Assembly: GCA_965240325.2 (NCBI GenBank)
Contig: OZ251255.1
Coordinates: 310,001 to 374,000, forward strand
Direction: 5' to 3'
DNA length: 64,000 bases
DNA from: Rebecca billardiae RCC1528
Taxonomy: Eukaryota; Haptophyta
In this document: piece after piece, positions 41,215 through 51,087 of the stretch
Layout of the letters: each line of letters starts with the position of its first letter
Position numbering within the stretch: the first letter of the stretch is position 1
Notes under the pieces: model-generated
Told to the model about the DNA's origin: nothing
The model's database searches: none
Seen by the model: the letters and a program-made list of their open reading frames with translations, nothing else
Made by a program: the position numbers and the translations under genes

Positions 41215-41680
41215 CAGCCGCCGCCGGCTGCTTGGCCACCAAAGATGACTGCACGTTACGTCCCGAGCCGCCCAAAGTTGATCTTACAGCTGACGAAGCG
41301 GTGTGGCCTCTATTCGAACTCGTTCCGTCCATGGCGAGCGCCCCAGCGACGCAGCCGCCGCGTGCGCTGGGGCCGCACGCCCTCGCGGATGTGCGCTGGG
41401 CACGAGCTCGGCGCCACGGGTTGAGCTCGTCGAGCTATGACAAGCGGCGTGGCGCAAGTCCAACCCAGTGGAGGCCCCAACTGCCGGCCCCGCCGCCGCG
41501 CGGGAGCGTCCGATTAACCTCAGCTGCTCTGCGCAAGATGTGGGCTCCTGTGCCCCACCAACTCGCCGGAGGCGGACGACGCGCTGGGATCGCTGCACGG
41601 CGGGAATATCCCCGACCCATGTGGACCGACGCCGGCCTCGCTCGCCGTCGCCCTCGCCCTCGTTCCGACTTTTCTACTAC
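41215..41680. other. Transposase upstream region
   Basis: GC-rich DNA between the transposase start and the right terminal repeat. It would hold the transposase promoter and 5' leader. No TATA-like box or second gene is recognisable. Confidence 0.4.
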
Positions 41681-41691
41681 CTGCTCACTTA

Positions 41692-42481
41692 GGGACCCAC
41701 AAATTTAGTTGCCGGCTGCAGCAGGCACGACTTTGTCTCAGCCCGCACGCCCGCTACGCGCCGACCCGGGCAGAGCCCATCCGCCCGCGCATGCACCAGG
41801 CCCAGCCGCGTCAGTACATACCCACCCGGCCGCGGCACCCGCGCTCTGTGCGCCACGGTGTCGATGCGCCCGGCAGTCGGTGCGCATGCACGAGCCAGCC
41901 GGCGGGCAGCTACGGGCTGGTTTTCGGCGTGGAGCGCGGTCGTGTGAGCTGCATTAATTCAGCTGACCCCCGGCTTTTGTGCATTCGGGAGTCGTGCTGC
42001 TACGGTGGGCGTGCCACGCGCCAACTCGACGCTGGCAAAATTAGGCGACGAAAGTGCACGCGCAGCCACACGCAGCCCATATTGATGCTCTCGGAGCAGG
42101 CTCGGGCATGCACTCGATCGGCTCTGGCTGACGGCAGCGCCAAGCTGGCGGCGCGGCGCGAGGGTGCATGCGTGGCGTGGGCGGAGCTACGTCGCACACG
42201 CACCGCGCGGCGCGCGGCTCAGCGCACGGAGGCTGCCGACAGCCGGCGGCACGCAGGCAGGTCTGCTCGCCGCCAGTCGAGCTCGCCGGCCGCCGGGTAC
42301 CAAACGTCAACCCAGGATGCACAGCCACGCCTATTTGCGAGGACTCGAGCAATCGGGTCCGGGCGCACCTCATGTGCACGGCAGTGGAGTGGGCCAAGTA
42401 CGCCCCTGGTATGGTGGCGCGCCGCTGCTTTGCTGCGCTGATATGGCGAACAATGTCGGGAGGCTTAAACTTGTGAGGGAC
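41692..42481. mobile_element. 790-bp repeat, copy B, with TIRs and TA flanks
   Basis: Second copy of 36,485-37,274, same orientation and same length. TA lies at 41,690-41,691 and 42,482-42,483. With copy A it brackets the mariner-like element in the way flanking insertion sequences bracket a bacterial composite transposon. Confidence 0.85.
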
Positions 42482-42500
42482 TATAGAATCTTCACTGGCC

Positions 42501-42591
42501 TGGTGTATTATTTCTACCTGATTCCATTTACTATGTCACGGCGACAAACCCGTGCCCGCCAGTGGGAATCGGTGTCACGCCCCGCTCGGGG
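42501..42591. repeat. Direct repeat shared with 57,670-57,755
   Basis: About 85 bp are nearly identical at both sites, including ATTCCATTTACTATGTCACG and AACCCGTGCCCGCCAGTGGG and ending in GTGTCACGCCCCG. Weaker similarity continues for about 200 bp (AGAACTCTCCGCGCGCTCGC at both). They are probably two diverged copies of one transposable element end. Confidence 0.8.
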
Positions 42592-43494
42592 ACGCAAAGG
42601 CTCCGGCGGGAAGCCGAGACGCACGACTCCGAGGGTCACGCTGCACTCAGCGAGGAGTGCTGAGTGCAGCGATCTAGCTCCGGTGTCGCCGCTCGCAGCC
42701 GTTGAGGAGGAGTTGCGTCCCCGAGCAAGGCACCATGGGTCATCCCAGAACTCTCCGCGCGCTCGCGCCTGCGCCGCGAGCGCTTGATGCAGGCTTCACC
42801 TGTAGTCCCTTTTAGGAGTCGATGCCTTCCCAGGGAGCTCTTGATGAATACGCGTTGCGCGTGCGCGGGCACTCCCGGACAGCCGCCGCCAAGAAGGCCA
42901 GCCTGCGCGCGCCCTCCTCGGTCGTCCGCCGCGGCGCGTGCGCGTCGAGGCGCATGACGGGCTTTGCCGTGCACGTCGTGCCCGTGCTCGCGGCTCATGC
43001 ACGCCTCACGACCGAGATGCATGTCTTGCGCGCCCTCCTTTGGCTCGCACTGCGGTCTCCTCGCCGACAGCCTTGTGATCACGCGCGCCGCCATTTCAAC
43101 CGGATGTTGGCCTGCCAGCTGTCGAGCGTGTGTGTGCGGTCTGATCGATGTCGGCATGGCTGCCGGCGAAGCACTGATGTTGAGTACACCCATACCCATC
43201 TCGCAGAAGCGAAAAAGCCGACCTTTGAATGCCCCAGGGGCGCACGCGTGCCCATCACGCTCGTCGGACAGGCCTTCTCCAGAACTGCGCGTGCCATCCG
43301 GCAGGTCTCTGCGCGCGGAGAGGGCGGTTAGGGCGTCGACGAGGCGGCGCGATTGCTGCCTACGGGTCTTCTTGCCCCCACAAAGTGCCCGCGCACGGCT
43401 GTCACGCCCGCATGCGGCCTTGGGAGCGCTGCGCAGGCGGGCCCTCGCGTCGCCCAGTGCTCGCCCATCCCGTTTTGGGGGGCTTGGCAAGGGA
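42592..43494. other. Non-genic stretch before the foldback element
   Basis: Contains an imperfect hairpin (CTGCACTCAGC and GCTGAGTGCAG, 42,642-42,666) and diverged TE-like sequence. Open frames overlap on both strands and show no recognisable protein. Confidence 0.4.
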
Positions 43495-44586
43495 GGTCCG
43501 GGCCGGGAGCTCCCAGCGAGCGGCCAGCGCGACATCACCTCAAGGTTTTTCCTGAGCGCCGGGCGGCAGCGGCGGCGAGGGCGGTGCTCCGCTGGCGGGG
43601 CGCGCACGGGGCACGGCGCTGCGGGCGCGGATGTGTCCGCAGAGCCGGCGCGTGCGGACGGGCTGTTGCGGGAGAGCATCTGGCGCCCTCCTGCGCCGCG
43701 CGCATTGCGCCACGCCTCTTTCGCCTTGACTCAGGGCAGCGCGCACATGCGCGCTGCGTCAAGGCCAGCCTTGCCGCGCCGCAGCCGACCGCACGCGCGC
43801 CGTGCGCGGCGTGGTCGGGAAGGAACGGGCGCGGCTGCCGGGCGAGATGGCGACATCACGTGCGCACGCCATGTCGTCCCGCGGCGCCGCGAAAGGGCGC
43901 GATAACGGATCCGCACAGCTGTTGACGAGTGCTGATTTCTTGCCGTGCCTGAAGCCAGACCTGAGCTCGAAAAAGATGATGAAAGTGCATCAGCGCGAGG
44001 AAAGCGTCGCACCCAGCACTTCTACATGGCCACGTGGTGATGGACATTCATGTAAGAGTAGTCCGCGTGCCCGTCTGGCACTGTTCTGTGTCTCAATGAT
44101 CGTCCCGACAAGGGTCGCGACCGCGAGGCCGTGCAGACCATTTGAGACAACTCGAAGAGGCGTGCAAACGGACCGGCGACACGCTCGTCAAGGCGTGGCG
44201 GGGCGGCATGGCGTGCGCACGTGATGTCGCCATCTCGCCCGGCAGCCGCGCCCGTTCCTTCCCGACCACGCCGCGCACGGCGCGCGCGCGGTCGGCTGCG
44301 GCGCGGCAAGGCTGGCCTTGACGCGGCGCGCATGTGCGCGCTGCCCTGAGTCAAGGCGAAAGAGGCGTGGCGCAATGCGCGCGGCGCAGGAGGGCGCCAG
44401 ATGCTCTCCCGCAACAGCCCGTCCGCACGCGCCGGCTCTGCGGGCACATCCGCGCCCGCAGCGCCGTGCCCCGTGCGCGCCCCGCCAGCGGAGCACCGCC
44501 CTCGCCGCCGCCGCCGCCCGGCGCTCAGGGAAAAACCTTGAGGTGATGTCGCGCTGGCCGCTCGCTGGGAGCTCCCGGCCCGGACC
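43495..44586. mobile_element. Foldback element with about 380-bp arms
   Basis: Left arm 43,495-43,873 and right arm 44,208-44,586 are near-perfect reverse complements. Outer ends are GGTCCGGGCCGGGAGCTCCC and its complement. The spacer of about 330 bp is less GC-rich and without a recognisable gene. Architecture (arm and spacer lengths) matches the elements at 16,775 and 21,296, though direct arm similarity is not obvious. Confidence 0.8.
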
Positions 44587-44711
44587 AATAATGGCTTGGT
44601 TTGCAAGCGTCAGGCGGAAAGCGGCAGCCATCTTTATTCAGATCACATCATCAGCGCATTGTTTTAATGTTTTTGAAATGCTTTTTTAAGATTCTTAGCT
44701 AGCACGGGTGA

Positions 44712-44880
44712 CGGGTCCGGTAATCGCTGTCCGGCTGGGAAGCCTTAGCTGGTTGAGGCACCAGCCGGCTGTCCGGTGAACTTGGTTAGGTCCGGTAGCG
44801 CAGTCCGGCTGTGATGGTTGGGCACTGGCTCTCTGTCCGGCGACCTTGGTTAGGTCCGGTGATCGTAGTCCGGCTGGCCA
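44712..44880. repeat. Tandem repeat of about 64 bp rich in TCCGG
   Basis: Two full units and a diverged third share CTGTCCGGYGAMCTTGGTTA followed by GGTCCGGT and GTCCGGCTG. The TCCGG and CCGGAC words alternate, so single strands could form several small hairpins. No gene is associated. Confidence 0.8.
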
Positions 44881-45056
44881 CTCTTGCCCGTCTTGGAATG
44901 GACAATGGTTGGGTGGTTAGGCTGTGGAAGGACGTTTTCCAACCAAATGTGGTGAGTAACCTGCTTACGGAAAAAGATTACTCCGGTGTGACTCGCTTCC
45001 ATGGTCGACTTCAACTGGCGAACTGCCACTACGGCGGAGAGCCGCGATTGCACGGC

Positions 45057-45129
45057 CACCGCGGGCCCCCAAGTCCCAACTGCGTTGATTCTATGCAGAA
45101 AATAAGGACCGCGGAACGCGGTCATATAT
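45057..45129 (-). promoter_or_regulatory. Conserved 3' hairpin element downstream of the DPY30-motif gene
   Basis: On the minus strand this begins about 45 nt after the stop codon at 45,174. It reads ATATGACCGCG-TTC-CGCGGTCCTT, a 7-bp stem, then CAACGCAGTTGGGA and GGCCCGCGGTG. Block order and distance from the stop are the same as at 10,481-10,546. Confidence 0.55.
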
Positions 45130-45173
45130 TGCGCCAGCGGTGCGGATGATGGTGGCGGCGGCCGCGTGCGAGC

Positions 45174-46890
45174 TCACGCCTTGCGCCGCCCGAGCGAGCG
45201 CCCCGCCGTCTGCTTCGCGTCCAGCGGCAGGTAGACGACCGTTGTGCGCGTGTGCGCGCGCCGAGATTCGATCACCTCGCACTCACATTCAGACTCCTGC
45301 TTGGAGCGCGGCAGCGGGCGCGACGCGGGGTGGCGGGACGGAGGCGGCGCGCGGCCGGGCAGGATGGAGGGGGCGGGCGTCGGTGCGCGCGTGCCGCGTG
45401 CTCGGCACGCGCGCGCGCGCCGCGCGCATGCGCGGCACCGCCGCGCGACGGCGGTGTGCCGCGCCGCCGCGCGGGGCCGTGCGCTGCCACGGTGGTGCGC
45501 AGCGGCGGCGGCGGAGGCGCGGCGCGGCGCGGCGGTGTGCTGCGCCGCGCCGCGCCGCGCTGCGCTGCCGCTGCGGTGGTGCGGGGCGGCGGAGGCGGCG
45601 AGGGCTGGGGCTAGGGACAGCGGCGCGCACCTTGATGACGTACGGCAGCACGACCTCGTGCACCTCGGCGAGCATGCGCACCGCGCCGCGCGAGATGTGC
45701 GCGGACGGAGGCGCCACCACCGGCGCCCAGCCGCCCGCGCCCGCGCGGCTGCGCATGCGCACACGCGCGCACACACACGCACACACACGCGCGCGCGCGC
45801 ACACACACGCACACACGCACGCACACACACACACACACGCACGCACGCACACACACGCACACGCACAGGCGCACACGCGCAGAAGCGTGTTCGGGTCAGC
45901 CGTTGGCGCGGACACGGCGGCGCGGGGGCGGCGCGGGGGGCGGCGGCGCGCACGCGAACGGACGTGGCAGCGCCGCGCGCGCGCACCGCGCGATGTCCGA
46001 CCACTTGCGGCCCTGCGGCCCACCGCCGCCTCCGCCGCCGCCACCGGCACCGCCGTCGACGGCGGCATCCGCTTCGAAGGCCTGGCCGCCGACGCCTGCG
46101 CGCCGCGCGCGCGCGCGCGCGGGCTCGGGGGCGGTGAGGTGTGCTAACAGCGCGCGCGCACACGCATGCGCGCACACGCACGCACGCACACACCGCCTAG
46201 GCGCATTGCACGCGCACGCTTGCGCAGCACACGCGCGCAGCACACGCGCGCGCGCGCGCACGCGCGCGCGCAGCACGCGCACCTGCGCGCTTGCCGGCGG
46301 CGAGCGCGCGCAGCACCGCGCGCGGGTTGGCGGTGGCGTCGTCGTACGGCGGTTCAAGCCGCAGCTGCAGCAGCGTGCACCGTCGGTCGGGGTCGGCGGT
46401 GACGACGGGCTCGAGTGTGCACCCCGGCAGCAGCCGGCACAGACACACGACCATCCCCGCCGATTCGTTCGCAAACACTTCGTAGGCGAGTGACGCGGAG
46501 GGCGGGGGCGGCGGGCGCAGCGGGCGCGCGGGCGAGCCGCCGCCGCCGTCGCCGCCGAGCGCGCCCGCGGACCCCGGCGGCGACGCGGCGCGGACGGTGA
46601 CGGCAGTGCTGCCGGCTGGGTGGCCGGCGCCGCCGCGCTCGGCCGCGGCCGAGGCGCCGTCGGCCGCGCCGGCCGGCGGCGGCGTGTGCGGCGGCGGCCC
46701 CGCGCCGCCCGCGCCCACCGCGATACTCACCGCCTCGAGCTGCGCCCTTAGCCGCAGGATCTGAGCCCGCGGCGCGGCGCGGCGCGAGTGCGGGGGCGGG
46801 GCGGCGCGTGAGGCCGCCGCCCGGCCCGTCCCAGGCGCACCGCGGCGGGGGCTGCCATGCGGCGCGCGCGCGCGCACACACACACACACG

Positions 46891-46921
<31 letters not shown>

Positions 46922-49900
46922 ACGCACACACGCACACGCACACACGCACACACGCACACGCGCGCACACACGCGCACGCACACACGCGCGCACCTCCGCG
47001 CGCGCCGCCGTGAGCTGCTCCTTGGCCGCCGCCCAGCGCGTGCGCCCCGTGGCGGCCTTGTGCAAGAACTCGGACAGATACAGCACCGGCTGGCGCGGGC
47101 GCACGCAGCAGGTGGCGAAGAGGCCCTCCTGCACGACCGGACTGACCGAGCTCGCCAGGAACGCACGGAACGCCTCGGGCAGCGCCTCGCGCTCCGCCAG
47201 CATGGCACCCGCGCGCTCGCGCGTCAGCGCCGTCGGCATGACATCGAAAACACTCAGTGCGCTGCCGAGCGCCTCGGCGGGGTCGGCGGGCCAGCCGCCG
47301 GCGGCGCCGGCGCCGCCCAGCGGCGGGAGCAGCCCGCCGCCGCCCGCCGCCTCGCCCGCCGTCGGCGCGTCAAAGTCGATCGCCGCCTCGTCGACGACGT
47401 AACCGCCGTAACCGTCGGCGTAACCGTCGGCGTCCCCGCCGTGCCCGTCGCCCGCGGCGGCGGTCGGCGCCGCCGCCGCGCCCGGCGCCGCCGAGGCCGC
47501 GGCGGCGGCGGCGCCGCCATCCGCGCCGGGCGGCAGCGGCGGCAGCGCGCCCGCAAGCGCGGTGGACAGTGGCGCGCGCTGCGCGATCGCGTGGCGCACG
47601 GCGGCGGCGGCGAGCGCCGTCCGCACCGCCACGAGCCTCTCGCCGAGCACAGCCGGCCCCGCGGCCTGCGCGCCCGCCGCGCCGGCGACGGCGGCGGCTG
47701 CGCACAGCGCTAGACCGTCGAGCTGCGCGGCGGCGCGCGCGTCGCCGATCGCGCGCAGCGCGCGCAGCTGCCCCGCCGCGGCGGCCGCCGCCTCTGCCGC
47801 CTGCTTGCGCCGGCCGATTGTGGCTGCGAGGGAGGCCAGCTTGACGCTCTGCGCACACACACACACACGCACACACGCACACACACACGCACACACGCAC
47901 ACACACACACACACACGCACACGCGCGCACACACGCACGCACACGCACACACACACACACGCACACGCACACGCACGCACACACACACGCACACATACGC
48001 ACACACACGCGCACACATACGCACACGCACACACACACGGGATGCCGAGGGGCGCAGCGGAGGCGCGCGCGGGCAGCGTGGGGAGCACACGGAAGGGCGA
48101 GGGCGGCGGGCGGAGCAGGCGGGCGCGGGCCGAGGCACGCGCAGATACGAAACGGTCCGTGTGACGAAACGGCGGGCGGCGGCCGGCAGCGGCGGCGGTG
48201 CGCGGCGGGCCGCGAGCGCGGGCGGAGGCGCGCGGCGGCGGGCGGCGGGCGGGGGGCGGGCGCGCGTGAGGCCACGGAGGCGCCAAGGGGTGCGCGCCGG
48301 CGGCGCGGGCGCGCTGCCTTCTCGCAGCCGTGGGGCGGGACCCCGGCTGCGTGCGCGCCCCCGGACTCCCGGACCCCCGGACTGCCCCCGGACTGCCCCC
48401 CCCCGGACTCCCGGACCCCCGGACTGCGCACCTGGTGGAGCTGCTCGAGCGGGAGCGTGAGCGACTCGTGCGCCACCGCCGCGAGCACCGCGGCGCCCTT
48501 GCTCAGCACCGCCGCCGCCGCCTCCACCACCGCCGCCGCCGCCGCCGTCGGCGGGCTCGGCGGCGGCGCGCCGTCGGCGTCGGCGGCCGCGCCGCCGGCG
48601 GCGGCGGCGGCGGCGGCTTGGGTGTAGCGCCCGGCGGCGGCGCCGGGCGGCTGCGGCGGCAGGCCGGCGGCGACGCGCGCCGAGGCGATCGCCTGGCGCA
48701 CGAGCGCGCGCTGCGCCTCCCACCGCGCGCGCTGCCGCCCCGTCAGCCCCGACGCGTCCGCCGCGCCCGAGCCGGAAAGTCCGGGAGAGTCCGGGAGCTC
48801 GACGCCGTCCGCCGCGGCCGCGGCGGCGGCGATGCGGTCGGCCGCGTCGACGGCGCCTGCGGCGAAGGCGGCGGCGTGCTTCGCGTCGCCGAGCGTGGCC
48901 TTGAGCTCGCGCGTCGCGCCCGCCGCCTCCGCCGCGCCCTCCGCCGCGCCCTCCGCCTCCGCCATCGCGGCGCGCAGCGCGCGCGCCGCCGCGCGCGCGG
49001 CCAGCTGGCCGGCGCTTGCGCCGAGCGCGGCGGCGGCGGCGGTCGGCGGCGCGCCGCCGGCGCGCGCCGCCTCGCGCGCGCGCCCGGACTCGTCCGCCCA
49101 GCCGGACTCGGGCTCGTCCGCCCCCGCGAGCAGCGCCGCGGCCACGTCCACGCCCGACGGCAGATCGTCAGCGCCGCCCGGCGCCGGCAACGCTTCGACC
49201 AGCCCGAGGCACGCGCCGCCATGCTGCTCGAGAAACGATCGGGTCTCGTCGGCCGAAACCGCATGCGCGACGGCGGCGCGCGGGCCGCCGCCGCCGCCCG
49301 CCGCCGCGTGCCGCTGCGCCGCGCCGAGCGCGCCGTCGGCGGCGCCGAGGCTTCGCTCAAGCTCGGCGAGCGCCGGCGCGAGCGACGCCGCCGCCCACCG
49401 GCCGGCGTGGCCGCGCGCGCGCTCGCCGTCGCCCACGCGCGCCTGCGGGCGGTGCGCGCGCGCGCGGCGCGGCGCGGCGGGGCGGTGCGCGGCGCGTGAG
49501 CGCGCGGGCCGCGCTGCGCGCGCGCGCACCGCGGCGTCGGGCCACGCGCTGCGCGCGCGCGCGGGCACGGCGCGGCCGCGCACCAAGCTGCCGCGCCGCG
49601 GGCCGAGGCCGCCGCCCTCGCCGCCGCCGCCACCGCCGTCCGCCGCGCCGCGCGGCGGCGGCGGCGGCGCGGCGGCGGCGAGCGGCGCGCCGCCCGCGCC
49701 CGCGCGCGCCGCGTCTGCCGCCTGCGCCGCCGCGACGATCTCCAGCGCCACGGTGCTGCCCGCGCGCCCGACTGCGCTGGCGCCCCCGCCTGCGCTGGCG
49801 CCCCCGCCGCCGCCGAGCGCGGGCGGCGCGCCGCCGCCATCGTCGTAGCCGCCTGCGGCCGAGTCGTCGTAGGAACCGCCGCCCTCACCGCCGCCGCCCT

Positions 49901-51053
49901 GATCACCGCCAGCGGCGGCCTCGGCGGCGCCGCCGCCGTCGGTGTGCTGCTGCTGGTCGTACGGGCCAGGGTTAGGGTTAGGGTTAGGGTTAGGGTCAGG
50001 GTGCGGGGTAGGGTTAGGGTTGGGCGGCTGATCGTAAGGTCGTTCATCCTCGTCGTCGAACGGCTCGCCCTCCTGCACCCAGCCCTCCTCCGCCTCCTCC
50101 GCCCCCTCCGCCCCCGCGCCGCCCGCGAGCGCGCCGCCGCCCTCGTCCGCGCCGCCGCCCGCCACAGCCGCGCCGCCGCCGCCGCCGCCGAGCGGCGGCA
50201 GGGGCGCGCGCGGCGGCGCCGGTCCGCGCGCGGTCGGCGGCGGCTCGGCGGCCGGCTCGGCTCGTGGCGACAGCAGCAAGGCGCCGCCGTCGTCGGCGCC
50301 GCCGCTGGGGGGCGTTCCGGCGACGAGGGCGACGGCAGGTAGGTGCGTTGGGGCGCGCAGCGGCAGCCCGCCGCCGCCGCCGCCGCCACCGCCGTCGCCA
50401 CCGCCGCCGCCGTCCGCGTTGGCCCCGGCGCCGCCTGTGCCGTCGGCGTATGCCGGCGGGGGGGCCGGCTCGGGCGGCGAGGGCGGCGGCGAGGCGGGCG
50501 GGGGCGGCGTGCGCGCGCGCGGCGGCGTGGGCGGCGGTGGGCTTGACGGCGCGGCGGGCGGGTGCGCGTCACCCGGCTCCGAGTCTGCGCCCCACTCGCG
50601 AACTGCGCGGCAGCGGCGCGCGCGGCGGCGGCGGTGCAGTGTGGCGGCGCGTGAGCGCGCACGCACGCGCGGCGTGGCAGCGCGGCGCCGCGTCGGCGGG
50701 TTCACGGCGCGCGCAGTCACGCACGGCGCGCGCGGCGGCGTGCCGGCGCGGCCGCGAGCACGGGCAGAGGCAGGCGTGCCGCCGCGCGCGCCGCGCGCCG
50801 CATGGCGCCCGCGCCCCGCACACCCTCAGCCCAACCCTAACCCCAACCCTAACCCTAACCCTAACCCTAACCTAACCCGCACCCTAACCCGCACACGCAC
50901 CTTCGACCGCGCCGGGCTCAGAGTCGGAGGGCGAGGGCGGGGACGCGTCGGGGCCTGCGGCGGCGGTGCCAGCCGCCGCGGCGGCGGCCGCGCGCGCCGC
51001 CGCAACCGTGAGCGCGCTCGGCCGCCGCCGCACCGCGCTGCCGCCGGGTCCGA

Positions 51054-51087
<34 letters not shown>

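Larger units (their letters stand above)
37277..41689. mobile_element. Mariner-like transposon carrying transposase and a tandem array
   Basis: Bounded by AGTGAGCAG at the left and its reverse complement CTGCTCACT at the right, with TA immediately outside each end, as expected for Tc1/mariner elements. It contains six 417-bp tandem repeats and a transposase on the minus strand. It is inserted precisely between the two 790-bp repeats with a shared TA at each junction. The perfect terminal match is only 9 bp, short for the superfamily. Confidence 0.75.

Noticed and set aside
36485-42481. LTR retrotransposon, because of identical 790-bp direct repeats
   Set aside because: There is no reverse transcriptase, protease or integrase, repeats lack TG...CA ends, each repeat has its own TIRs and TA flanks, and the interior encodes a mariner-type transposase.
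45770-48030. Long frames reading His-Thr or Cys-Val-Arg repeats
   Set aside because: They are translations of CA/GT microsatellites lying inside introns of the minus-strand DPY30-motif gene.
47370-50720. A single 1,116-codon minus-strand frame as an intronless gene
   Set aside because: It runs through two introns and out of frame at its end; the spliced nine-exon model keeps phase throughout and excludes microsatellite-coded sequence.
49967-50890. A true chromosome end
   Set aside because: Tracts are short and degenerate, point toward each other and lie inside a phase-consistent gene.
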